A stretch of DNA of 64,000 nt from Glycine soja. Its lineage: Eukaryota; Streptophyta; Magnoliopsida; Fabales; Fabaceae. The translations under genes were made by a program, and so were the position numbers. Location: assembly GCF_004193775.1 (NCBI RefSeq), contig NC_041005.1:622501-686500 (forward strand). Direction: 5' to 3'. Within the stretch, counting starts at the first letter, position 1. Each line of letters begins with the position of its first letter. The notes beneath the pieces are model-generated. The model saw only the letters and a list, made by a program, of their open reading frames with translations. It was not told where the DNA came from and did not search any database. Shown here piece after piece: positions 39,701 through 50,933 of the stretch.

Positions 39701-42700
39701 ATAAAACAGATTTGTCTCCATTTCTCATGTGCATAACAAACTCCAAAAGCTCTTTTGAAGCCCACTCTGAGCTGTCATCTCCTTCTTTGGAACGGGACTT
39801 CCCCCGTTTCTTGGCCTTTTTTCTTTTAGAACGACTCAAATCTGCTTTCTCATAGGAGCTATCTGAATCTGATCCTCTATCGTTAGTGGCATCAAAAGTT
39901 TCATCCAGTGATTCCTCTTTAGAAAGAAGCATATCAGATCCCTTCCAAGGGTTTTTAGCTTGAGTGAGTTCATCAAATGTGAGAGATAGTTTTTTTTTTA
40001 TATCTATGTAGTAGTCCTTGAAGAGATACTCCCAGCTGTTTCTGTCATCAAAATCTATTTGTCCCTGCACCAAGCATGAAAATAATTATCAGTAGCCAAA
40101 AAGAGATGTCCCTGTTTAATATCATTATAAATTCACGTCTACAATTCTACATTTTATCTTTAAAAAACTCCATTTATAGGGGATATGTCAAACTGCTACT
40201 GAATTAGAGGGAGACACTAACAAACCCTGGTCTCCTGGGGATGTTGTGGTTCATATTCTTAGGGATGCATGAGTGAATCAGGGAAAGGGTTACTTTATGA
40301 GAATAAGGGCAGTGCTGAAGATGACGGTTATTGTGATGTTGACTAGGCAGGTTTGCCCTCAGAAGATCAATTTTTGGGTTACTACGTAATTATTGCAGGA
40401 AACTTAGTCTCGTGGAAAAGCACAAAGCAAAGCATTGTTGCTAGAACCAAAGCAAAGGCCAAGTACCATACTATGGCAGCATCAACCAGTGAACAGAAGT
40501 GGCTAAAGCAGTTGCTTTAGGAGCTTTAAGGGAGAAATTAATTTGTGACAATCAAGCTGCTTTACAAATTTCCTCCAACCAAGTTTTTCATGAAAGAACC
40601 ACACCTATAGAAATTGACTGTCATTTTATCAAATAAAAAGGTTCATTCAAGTGAAAAGAACAGCCTTGTGTCTTTATCAACTCCAAATCCCTTAAATAAC
40701 CCCCAAGTTGACTTCATTTGTAACAATCTCGGTACATATATATGCTCCTACTTAATGAGGAGTGTTAGGATTTAGCACATGCATCATGCATTTTGCATAA
40801 CTTTCCTCATTAGTTCACATGCATTCTTCTATGTTACATGCTTAGTTTGTGCATTTTCCCTCTACTTTTCCTTTTTGGAACTTTGTTACGCTTTTTCTAT
40901 TTGTTTTAGATGGAAGGAGAGTTTTGCATGTATTTCAGTCGTTGACTTAAGGATGAAGAGCATTTAGAGTGATTAAAAAGCTAAAATACAAACAGTCACT
41001 AAAGCTTTGAACAAGATGTCTAAAACACGTCATGTTTGTGCCACCTATAACACATGAAATGCTAAAATTTTGGCCACTATTGCCGCCACCACAGCCTTTT
41101 ACTAAAATCCACTCCGCTATTTGAACCTTGTAGCAGTGCAGAGCCACTCCATGACGTCACTATGGCACCACTATTGCAAATTATTGATTACTATGTTTGA
41201 GCCAACAGATTCACTTGTCTGCTCATGTTAATATGCAAGCCTGGGAATGCTTAAAAATTCTAAAATGTAAACCAAGAGAAAACCAGAGAGAGAAGTTAGC
41301 AACAAGTAAAAATTAAATACAACGAACCACTACAACTTTGAAACTACTTGAAGCACTGCAGAAGGATAAAGACTTACATTCAAAAATTCATAATTTTAAA
41401 TAACAATTTTCATACGACAAGAAAAAGAGGTAGGGAGGGAAGTTTTACCACATTGTTTCCCTGTTCATTCTGTTCAATTAACATTATGGTTCTCATGCAA
41501 GTCTCACAAAAGCCCTTGTTTCCCCTAACACGTAAGATAACAGCATCTTTGATGCATCCCTTGCACAAAGAAAATGTACATGTATAGCACATATAGGATG
41601 CATTCCTCTCACAGTTGCTGCAAAGATGCCAACCTAGGATCACGAAGATAAAAGATATGGAAAGTCAGATACAGTAAGGCAATGTATTGTAAAGATGATT
41701 AGGTTTTTCCAGTTTGATACCTTGGCATTCAAAATAAATTCAATTATGCTCAGAACACAAGAAATAAAATCTAATACAAATAACCGTTCCTGCTAAAGAA
41801 GGCTGTGCAAACAAGAGGTGATAAAAAATATGGCGGGGAAAGCATAAACCTTCATTAAAGTGCATCAAAGTTTAACACGGTTACACTTCACAAATACAGT
41901 GTACTAATTAGTGAAATTTGCCACAGAATTGATCATACATTTAGTGACTTAAAATCTTTCTAACTTGTCCAGTAAATATAAAAAAATGATAGCTTTAACA
42001 TAGCACCGATAGCAGCACTCCTCTTAAAAAATTGACAATGACAATAGTAAATATCAATCACCTCCTATCCAACAATCATTCACCAATATATGAGAATACA
42101 TGCCAAGGTGATGTCTTGCCGCGAGTAAAATAATGCATAGTAAAATACAATTCTAAATAACAACTATCAGGAAGTTTAGGCATTTTGATTTACTAGTAAT
42201 AAATTCTTTAATGGGTAATAAATTTTAAAACATAGTTCAGTTCAGGACATTCATAATTCAAAAGATCCAGGGTTCATGAGATGTAAAGAACAGGATTCCC
42301 ACACTGCATCGAAAGCAAAGGTACCAGTTCACGTGAATAAAGCAAGGTGATTTCATGAATTGTATTCCCTTAATCAAGTCACAAACTAGCATGCTGACTG
42401 TAAGGATATACAGAATAGACAAAGCAAAAAATCTGAACAGCCATAAAACTGGACAAGTAGTTTTTAATTATCGTACTCCAGTGAATGTTGGGCAATGAGT
42501 ATGTTAAAAAAGATGTGTGGCTCCAGAAGAAATGACAAGATACAGAATGATTACATACAAGGAGATAAAGGTGTGGCACTTATCAAGAAAAAGATTATAG
42601 AAATCGATTAAGATAATTTGGAACACACAGACTACTAGAGACATTGGTGGGAGAGTGGATAACATGATTTTAGCCATGTGAAAAGGGGTGGAGGGAGACC

Positions 42701-44809
42701 AAGAACATTGAAGGAAATTATTAAAAGGGATCTCATGGCAAATAATATCCTTGAGAAATTAGTGTTTAATCGGGCCCAATAGTGTTGTGTACTCCATATA
42801 GTCCATCACACCTAGTGACATAAGACTTCTGTTGTTATTGTCGTTGAATGTTGGGCAATGAAGTGCCAACCAAAGCCAAAAACAAGTAGCAAATATGAGA
42901 ATGTGAAAGTGGAAGAGAGAAGATAAGAAAATAAAAGATTGTGACAAATGTGTTCAAGCAAAAGATTGAGTGACACTTCTCAACAAAATGAGGACATAAA
43001 TTGATCTATGGTGGCTTGGTCGTGTGAAAATAAAACCAATAGACTCCAGTGCAAAAAGCAGACCGAATGGAAGATGGTGTAGCTAATAAGGGTAGAAGAA
43101 AACCTTGAAACATGGGGAAAACCATTAAGTTGACAGAGCCCAATGGAACCAACTGATTCATATAGCCAACTACACCTAATGGGAGCAGGTTACTCCCAAA
43201 AAAATCCTTCTATCTAATTGGGATCATGCCCACACTGGAAAAAGGACCCTGGAGCCTCTTCTAACTTTTGGTGGAATATTTTACCCAAAAAACTTCAAAT
43301 AATTATCTTCCAAGGGTAAAAATGGAATTTTAAGCCTATATCATGGTAGCGCTGCTATAACACGTGAAAAGCCGCTATTGAAAACCGCTCTACTAGCCAA
43401 TCTCACCTAGTGGGATAAGGTTTTGTTGTTGTGGCCCATGGCGGCTCTGCTCTGCTATCCCACTATATAGTGTGTTATTAACAACAATGTCATGAGCACC
43501 CTAAAAGCCTTGACATTACAGTCGAAATTGCAGTCATGAACCATTTTTTAAAACCTTGAATTTAATTTATATATACTATCAAAATAAAACATCTTTTATA
43601 CATACATCCAATCAGATTTGATGTCATTTTATTCATAAATATGATGTGGGGATAAAGTAAATTCCTATTGGATGTTTTACGCTGACCGTATATAGAAATT
43701 AAACTCATTTTAAATACTTCAAAGCAACTTCCAAATCATAGTATTACTTACCTACATGACACCAATAAATATACAAACTCGAAGTCCAACGGTGAATATT
43801 TCATGTCTAAAACTTACAAGAGTTCAAAGAATCATAAAGCTACAGTAAATACATTAGCAAATTAAAGAGCAATTAAAGGACAAGAACAGAGACAACACAG
43901 AATAAGGTATGAAACATACCACAATTCCACTTCCCCTTAGCTCGAAAGAAGGCCTCGTCACGATTAACGCAGGAAGGATGGTAAGCCTTGGGGCATCCCC
44001 TGTTCAACACCAAAGAAAAAGCAATGAATTTTCCCAATAATGGATAAAAATAAATGCGGGCACAAGTAAGAAATTGAGTGTGACCTGCGGTCACAAAGCA
44101 CAAGGTCACCCCCATCGAAGCAAATGAAACAAACGTCCTCCTCCATCTTTTTCCTGGATGCAACTCTCCCTGTAGCCTTAGCATTCTTCCCAGCCCCACG
44201 CCTCCTCTTCCCACCACTCACAGCAGCACTCTTCTCCTCTGTGTCTTCTGCCATTGCCATTCCACCATCACCATCTTCTTCTTCTCCTTGTCGCTCTTCT
44301 TCTTCTTCCTCGTCTCCTTGTTGCTGTCCTCCTTCTTCCTCCTCGTCTCCTTGTTGCTGTCCTCCTTCTTCCTCCTCATCTACTTGTTGCTGTTCTCCTT
44401 CTTCCTCCTCGTCTACTTGTTGTTCTTCTTCTTCCTCCCCCTCTCCTTGTTGCTGCTCTTCCTCCTCCTCCTCCTCTCCTTGTTGATGTTGCTCTTCTTC
44501 CATCAAAGCGTCTTCGTTTGTGTTTCCGTCCCCAATTTCGTCGTCTTCCGCATCAATTGCCAAATTCGGTTCCTCTTCCACCTTCACCGTCTCCAAAGCC
44601 ACGTCATCCACATCAATTCCTTCACTCCCCTTCTCCTCAATCATCTCGTCACCCGCTACGTCAGTCACTAGCGTTTCGGCGCCCTCGTCGGACACCGCCA
44701 CGGCCTCTTCAAGGTGTCCGGCGGCGGCGTAGGGGAGATTTGGCAGGTCGGTGTGGCATTGCGAATCAGAGTGTTGTTGGAGTGGAGCTTCCTTGTCTTG
44801 GACGTCCAT
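33781..44809 (-). CDS. NERD: NERD-like protein (PHD, SWIB/MDM2, Plus-3, GYF, WG/GW tail, CCCH zinc finger), 1463 aa, 10 exons
   Basis: Homologue of Arabidopsis NERD (zinc finger CCCH protein 19/44 group), which links histone binding and ARGONAUTE to RNA-directed silencing. Exons: 44085-44809, 43920-43999, 41449-41633, 39188-40064, 38960-39087, 37878-37937, 37743-37793, 37065-37135, 35926-36080, 33781-35840; 4392 nt in frame. Order: acidic Glu/Gln repeats (about 105-185); PHD with [14 protein letters not shown] and [18 protein letters not shown] (about 226-330); basic [18 protein letters not shown] (about 430-510); Plus-3 (about 572-700, including [17 protein letters not shown]); GYF (about 918-970, [15 protein letters not shown]); a tail with about 11 Trp-Gly/Gly-Trp pairs; and a terminal CX7CX5CX3H finger ending CDFLHT. 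The intron after exon 8 is AT-AC type (see findings). Several introns hold transposon relics. Arabidopsis NERD is longer (about 1770 aa), mostly in unstructured parts. Confidence 0.93.
36081..37064 (-). other. AT-AC (U12-type) intron of the NERD gene, 984 bp
   Basis: Exon 8 ends GGACGCAGAAAAGA and the intron starts ATATCCTTTT, an exact U12-type AT-AC donor. The intron ends in tctctcAC before GCTCAGAGAATG. A branch-like ATCCTTCAC (7 of 9 to TTCCTTRAY) has its A 12 nt upstream of the splice. No GT donor keeps the frame here: reading through gives EYPFL and a stop. Joining by AT-AC gives RRKELRECVEK, the expected family sequence. Confidence 0.85.
38081..38373. mobile_element. Stowaway-like MITE in NERD intron 5
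   Basis: Termini ctccctccgtccctaattat and ataattagggatggagga are inverted repeats, flanked on both sides by TA (38079-38080 and 38374-38375), the Tc1/mariner target. The length of 293 bp fits Stowaway-type MITEs. Confidence 0.85.
38394..38516 (+). mobile_element. tRNA-derived SINE in NERD intron 5
   Basis: ggttggccttgtggtttaag resembles a tRNA A-box region and gtgggttcaaagccc a B-box (GGTTCRANNCC). The unit is bracketed by an 11-bp direct repeat agtcattcaaa (38383-38393 and 38517-38527), a target-site duplication. Transcription direction would be plus, opposite to NERD. Confidence 0.75.
40205..40770 (+). mobile_element. Ty1/copia RNase H relic in NERD intron 3
   Basis: The plus-strand reading shows copia RNase H hallmarks in order: [30 protein letters not shown], a [16 protein letters not shown] block, FHERT and IEIDCHFI. 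In-frame stops interrupt it. A possible LTR start (tgttaggatttagcac) follows at about 40767. It is antisense to the host gene and has decayed beyond function. Confidence 0.75.
42520..43460 (+). mobile_element. LINE (non-LTR) 3'-end relic in NERD intron 2
   Basis: Frame-shifted plus-strand readings contain fragments typical of the C-terminus of plant LINE reverse transcriptases: NVGQ/CWAMKCQ-like, [18 protein letters not shown] and [14 protein letters not shown]. Parts occur twice (about 42640-42860 and 42930-43200). A tail-like tgggataaggttttgttgttg follows at about 43418. Many stops. Confidence 0.6.
44268..44500 (-). repeat. Coding minisatellite: acidic Glu/Gln repeats in NERD exon 1
   Basis: 33-nt units encode 11-residue blocks such as [11 protein letters not shown] and [11 protein letters not shown] (about four copies), flanked by looser Glu-rich runs. 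The antisense frames are open because of the repeat; they encode Ser/Pro- and Leu-rich shadows, not genes. Confidence 0.85.
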
Positions 44810-46017
44810 GGAATAGGGATTGAGAAATCACTAGGAACGAACAAGAATTGAAATCTTGTTTAATTTAGGAGTAATTGAATTGAATTATTATTCAGAGAAA
44901 AGGGGGATTCGTGTGTGTCTATAAAAAATAAGGTAACGGAATGGGAATGTGACGGAGAGGGTGCAAATGCATAGCGAAGTGGTTCTCGTTTCTGCGTCGT
45001 GTGTTTCCCAAAGACCAAACTATCCTTCATTGCTACTCAGAATCACCATCTTGCTGTCTTTGCGTTGTGCCCTAGTATCCACCTCGCAGGTCCATCTTCG
45101 GCCCGATAACTCCCTCTACTAACTTTTTGCTTGCGTAATATAATAGTACTTTTGTTCTCCGTCCTTTTTTCTATTGCCACCTGCATGACTCTATCGACCA
45201 TCCATGTTTTTATATTTTTTTATAAATGCATATTTCGTCAAAATTAATTTAAGTAACACGTAGATTTGGTATGTATTAAATATATTTCAGAAATTAATTT
45301 TCAAAATTTATTTCTAGAAATTGGTAAATTTTTTGAAAATTAATCTCTAAAATATATTACAACGGAGGTTGCAAGAAGGAAAACAAATAAGACAATGATG
45401 AATTTGACTCTACACCCTTATCCCTAAAAAAGGTGAAGGGAGTTTAGTTTCAGGTTTAAAATAGATGAGTTTTATATCTTTAAATTGAACTTCACCTTTA
45501 TCAATTTTTACCAGGTTGGGAGAAATCCCCACCCACCACCACACCTTTTTCTAAATTTTAATTTGTTTATATATTTTTAAATCAATCCTGCAGTTATTAA
45601 TTATATTTTAATTCAAATATTATAACATTTTTTTTATTTATACCCGCGTAAATTACAGAGTATTTTCTCACCCATTTTCTATCTGCACCTCCATTCGTTG
45701 TTTTATTTTTATTTTTTTAAAATATCATTCCTAAAATTTAATTTGGAGAGGATATATTTGAAAAATATATACATATTTTAGAAGTTGATTTCAAATATAT
45801 ATTACATACGTTTCTGAATTTTCATAATATTTTTTTAAAAAATTGTAAATTTTCTGAAAATCAACTTCTAAAATATATTTTAGTAATTTGTAAATTTTTC
45901 AAAACTGAATTTTTAGAATTTATTAAATGCTTTTTTAAAAAAATTGACATGTATTAAATATGTAAATGCATTCTTGATATTAATTTACTTTTGGAATGTA
46001 TTATAAATATTTAATTT
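44810..46017. other. NERD promoter and AT-rich spacer
   Basis: The first 200-300 bp are the NERD leader and promoter. The remainder is AT-rich without recognisable genes. Confidence 0.5.
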
Positions 46018-46428
46018 AGGCAAAATTGTAAATTTGATCTCCTGTTTGTCTCAAAATTACAAATTTAGTCTTCTTATAATTTAATTCACGAATTTAGTTC
46101 CCATTTTTTTTGCAATCTCGTTATTTTAGTCTCTAACTCTGAAATTGGACGTTGACTATCACTTCTCAACGTTGACCGCCACATGTCATACTTTTATTGG
46201 ACGTTGATTGTTACATGTCATACATTCGTGGCGGTCAACGTCCGATAAAAGCGTAACACGTGGCGGTCAAAGTAAGCAATTAACGTTAAATGTCCAATGT
46301 CCAATTTCAAGGTTAAGGACTGAAATAGCGGGGTTGAAAAAAAAACTCAGACTAAATTCATGAATTAAATTATAGGGGACCAAAGTCAAATTTTAAGGCA
46401 AATAGGAATACCAAATTTACCTTTAATT
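46018..46428. mobile_element. Foldback MITE with ACGT-rich core
   Basis: The left arm (aggcaaaattgtaaatttga, aatttaattcacgaatttag) is the inverse of the right arm (ctaaattcatgaattaaatt, caaatttacctttaatt). The centre pairs gttgaccgccac with gtggcggtcaac. The core holds several ACGT motifs, including cacgtgg. Confidence 0.8.
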
Positions 46429-47640
46429 GATTTTCAAACTACAGTGTATTTAATACATTTTGAAATTCAATTATTGCAAGCATGAATATTTTCGTACTTT
46501 TTATGAAACACAAAAGATATATTTTAAAAGAAATATATTTTATATGCAAACTTATAAGCAACAAATTGTAATACCCAGAGACTGATAACAAAATTGAGAA
46601 GAAAAAAAATCTGAAATTGAATCAATAACCAAAGGACTAGGAATAAAAGGAGAGATTCAAAAGAAAGGTTAAAAGAATTTAAGAACATGGAACAAAAAAT
46701 ATAACATGGAGTTCAGTTTTCGCATGGGCTCATCAACAAACAATGAAACCCATTTTCTTTTTTGGAGTGTAGGCTCAAATTCCCTTTCCAGCTTCTCAAA
46801 GAAATTAAAGTGAAAAACCTACATTCAACCCTTTCCATGCTTCAATGAGTGAGGACAAAATAAACTAGATCACAAAGATAAAAAAGAGAAATAAAAAACA
46901 ATCTTTCGATTCAATTACCAAAAATGAAAAATCAAAATAAAAGATTTATCTCTACAAACACATTCATACCGAGATTTCATTCTCCGACCAAGATATGGGG
47001 ATTTTATGCATTTAACCTAAACAAGATTTGAAGAAATTGACAGAGTAAACATACATCATCTTCCATGAACCTCTTCCCAAAAATATCACAATTTGTTAGT
47101 TAGTTTAATCAATCTTAAATACAACAAAATTTTCTGAAAGTAAAAGACCATAAATAAACAAAGAAAAACATATGCAACATCTTGCATACACAAAAGAAAA
47201 ATAATTAGAATGTAGATGTCAAATAGAAGAAAGGAACAAAGAAATGGCAAATTCTGGAATCATTATTGTTTTTACACTATATAATTACGATCCATCATAA
47301 ATGAGAATGGTTAGATGTTGAGAACAAAAAAATGATGATAATATAAATGGGAGATAAAAGTATAGCATAATTAGAAAGAAAAAAGGGTAAAGAAATAGTA
47401 ACATGTGTAACTTCCTTGAATTTATGTATTTTTTTTTAATAATTAAGGACATAATTATCTTAAAAATATTTTAACCAAAAAAAAATTAACAAAGGATATC
47501 CCTTTATCTATTATTATAGATTATAGATTATAAATTATAGATATAGATATTTGATGTTAAAATTTGAAAACTGAAAACCACAAATTTTTAGAATTAAAAA
47601 TTACGTAGCTAATTTTAAAATTTTCAACAGCATTTCCATT
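46429..47640. other. Intergenic spacer
   Basis: AT-rich; no gene or repeat boundary recognised. Confidence 0.5.
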
Positions 47641-47943
47641 AGTAGTTACCACACCACTATGGTTACTCTCTGCCGACACTTACAATTACAAAAAGTTGCA
47701 GTTAAATGCAGTTATCTTTCAACTTCTATGATTGCACGGATAATAACCTCCGTGTACTTTTCAACTGATCACATCATAAAAATAAAAGTACATACATCTC
47801 AGCTGTTAAGTTATCTAATAAATCAACATGAATTCAATTCGTTACGCAGATTTTATTACATTTTCCAGTCTCTATTATTTAACTGCTGATAAGAAAAAGA
47901 CTGTGTCTTGTTTAATTAATCCGAGAAGTATTTAGCTTCATCG

Positions 47944-49947
47944 TTAAATCTTTGAAGCTTCAATAGGTCTTTTTCCTTGTTGGTAATACTGGAAATAGAT
48001 CTCAGAATAATTTTTCACCGGTCTGTATAACGTTGGCCTTGACTCGTTCACTAGCTTCTCCACCGGTTTAATCTCTTTCTCTGAATCCGTGAGGCAGAAC
48101 ATTGCCACTGTGAGCCTTTCCTTTTCTGAATTTATCACTGCCCTGTGTATTGGGCTCCGAAAAATTCCATTGCTCATTATCTGTTATTCACATTAAAAGG
48201 TTCTGAGTCATTCCTATCTGTTATATATAATGGACAAGCTTTGTTGTCGTATCAATCAACACTATTTACAAGTTTGCTATTTGCATTAACATGAAGTATA
48301 AGACCTTATTTGGATAAACTTTTCAGTAAACACTTGAAGGAAAAGAAAATTAAAAAAGATAAGAAACTTCAATTATTACCTCTATTTGATCACCAACATT
48401 AATGACGAGAGCATCAGGGATGATTGGAACTTTAAACCACTGATCATCTTTGAGGACTTGGAGGCCTTCTACTTCTTTGTCTTGCAACAGAAAAGTTATG
48501 GTGGATCCATCTGCATGTGGCTTCAAACCGAGAACATGATCAGGCATTGGACATGGAGGGTAGTAGTTGAATCTCAGAAACATATCAGCTCTTTCTCCAC
48601 ATTCATTTAGGAAGCAATCCTCTTCCAAGTTCAGTGACTTTGCCATGGCCTTAATAATTACTTCACTTAGCAGTCGCATGCTTTCGGTATACTGTAGGAC
48701 AATACTCCTGCATTGAATCATATATCCATTGAGATTAAATACAACGTGTATGTGCAATTGATAGAGGTGTGAATACTCGTGTCGCTAGCCCAAGACCAAG
48801 AGAAATGGAGAGGAAATTGTTCATTCCTTTTCCAAAAATAATAATGCTATGCCCGTGACTAATTTAGATATTGGTGTAATTTGGATAAAATTCTTTTCTT
48901 TATCATGTTATTAATATGGAGTATTTATTGATGATTAATTTTCATCAGGAAATCTTATTAGATTTTTTTCCTTCCAATTATATTTTTTATATTTTTTTTC
49001 ATCCACAGGACTCAAATTCAAGAATTTATTTAAGAAGACCAAGTCCAGTATTACTCGGAATAATAATTTATTGATATTTGTATAAAGTTCTAAATAAACA
49101 CCTTAAAATAGGTTGTAACTACTAGAGGACTGGCTAATTACTATCTATGAAGCACCGACACTGACACGGACACCGAACACGACACGGACACGGACACGTG
49201 AATACCTGTCAAACACATCAAATTCAACCCGGACACGGGCGTCGATGTTGTGTCGGTGTCGGTGTCGGACACCGGACACGGCAAGAGACCGGGGTGTCCG
49301 TGCTTCATAGGTTACTACATCATGTAAAAAGAACATTCATTGAGAGTTGGAGGGGACAGGAATGCATACCTGAAATCATAGGGGTTTTGGGGCCAAAATT
49401 TGAACTTCCTCTCATCTTCAGGAAGCACCTTTAGGTAAACTCTGTCAGTCCAGTCAAGCCTTTGATTTTCTGAATATATTATATCATTGCCATATCCTTC
49501 AATATTGTTTGGTTCCCTTGCCCATTTTTGCTTTTCTTCCTTTGGAAGATGAAAGAATTGCTTTGAAACTTCTCTCACCTTGTCCAAAAATGAGCTTTTC
49601 AGCCCATGGTTTATTGCCTGAATCTCATGAAATAATTGACAATATCATTACCAAGCATTAAGCAATAATAAATTAAGTAATTAAAAAAGATGAAGGGAGA
49701 CCTGAAAGCAGCCCCATGAATGGAGAGCATGATGGAGTTTAGCAAGCTCTTGTAGTGCAGTAGATGGAGATGAGAGGCGATGAAGGTCGATCACTGGAAT
49801 ATTCTCATCCTGTGATGGCACAAGAGCATCTCGAAATCCGGCACCACCTTCCTCGTAGATATAAGTTTTTGGCAGATTTTCAGAATTCAAAACCAAATCT
49901 TGGACAGGTTTACCCACTATCTCTACCTCACTTGATTCTGCCATCAC
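47944..49947 (-). CDS. 2-oxoglutarate/Fe(II)-dependent dioxygenase, SRG1-like, copy A, 352 aa, 4 exons
   Basis: Soluble DOXC-type plant 2OG oxygenase of the SRG1 / codeine O-demethylase-like group; the substrate cannot be read from sequence. Exons: 49702-49947, 49370-49617, 48380-48707, 47944-48180; 1059 nt in frame. N-terminal DIOX_N domain: IPVIDLHRLS, HHALHSWGCFQ, then VSKQFFHLPKEEKQKW. Core: NYYPPCPMPDHVLGLKPHAD with the iron ligands H229 and D231, distal ligand H286 in SPIHRAVIN, and the 2OG-binding Arg296 in ERLTVAMF (RLT instead of the usual RxS). Length is normal for the family. Start MMAES offers two adjacent ATGs. It is the downstream member of a tandem pair with 50934-53108. A MITE sits in its second intron. 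Confidence 0.93.
48301..48358. repeat. Solo end of the 22.95/31.2/52.0 kb MITE family in dioxygenase A intron 3
   Basis: 'accttatttggataaacttttc' and 'agtaaacacttgaaggaaaagaaaa' match the family terminus. The second arm is missing. Confidence 0.4.
49145..49310. mobile_element. GC-rich 'CACGGACAC' MITE in intron 2 of dioxygenase A
   Basis: Termini ctatgaagcac and gtgcttcatag are perfect inverts over 10-11 bp. Inside, (g)acacggacac words face ggtgtcggtgtc words. The 166-bp element is strongly GC-rich against the AT-rich intron. The flanks ttactat / ttactac may be an imperfect target duplication. Confidence 0.85.
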
Positions 49948-50933
49948 TAAAATGTTCTAAGGTCTACGGAGTGAAGTTGGGAAGATTCAGTAATCAGTAC
50001 CACCTTCCCTAAAGAGGCAAGTTTTATGTTTTCGGTTGTCGCTACAGTATCAATGACTGATGGGGATACGTCAGCATCACCTGCATCCTTTTTTGACCCT
50101 AGAAGACACGTGTTGTTTCTGTGAAATAAATCGGACAAAAATATAAAGATTTTCTCTCCTTAAATAATTTTTTTTAACGGGATATCTCATGACCGAAGGT
50201 AAAGAATTAATTATTAATATCTTAAAATATTAAAATTCATCTAACAATTGATATATTATATTTTTTATTTTTGACTAAAAATATGTGTTTAAGAGATAAA
50301 ATTATTTATCAATCATCTCACACATAATTAAATCAATATTTGTTTAACACCGTATTTTGTTTTAATATACACCACATACTATATCATTTATTTACAGCGC
50401 AAATTTTAACATGGTATATTTATTATAAGGGAAAATGTGAAATAATGTCAAGTTTGGGTATGTGCTTTAATATATGAACTTCAAAAGTTTCAATTTTATG
50501 TAGAATAATCTCTCTGTCAATATTTGACAATCATGAGATATGGTTAACTTCCGTCAAATTATTTTATTGTTTAGATTTTAATTGTTAAAATAAATCATTT
50601 TATTTCAGAATCTCTTTTAAAAGACCCACATCAAGTTATCAACCATTAAGGTTACTCTGTCGACGGCACTGATGGTATCGCCATTAACAACTACAAAAAG
50701 AAGTTAAATGCAATTACCTTTCAACTTTTATAATTGTGCAGATAACCTCCGTGTACTTTCCCGCTGCACACAAATAAAACTCCATAGTCCATACATCTCA
50801 ATCGTAAGTTATCTAACACATCAACACGAATTCAATTTATACCAGCGGGCATAACTTGGAATTTGGTTATACAAATTTGATTGCATCTGCAGTCTCTTTT
50901 GTTTAACTAAATTCCGAGAACCATTCAGCTTCA
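49948..50933. other. Spacer between the tandem dioxygenases
   Basis: Holds the promoter of copy A (about 49948-50150) and, from about 50640, the 3' flank of copy B. That flank is similar to the 3' flank of copy A at 47650-47940. No TATA box was assigned with confidence. Confidence 0.5.

Noticed and set aside
44124..44823. Long plus-strand open frames rich in Ser, Pro and Leu opposite NERD exon 1
   Set aside because: They are antisense shadows of the Glu/Gln minisatellite (GAG/GAA read as CTC/TTC), with no known domain.
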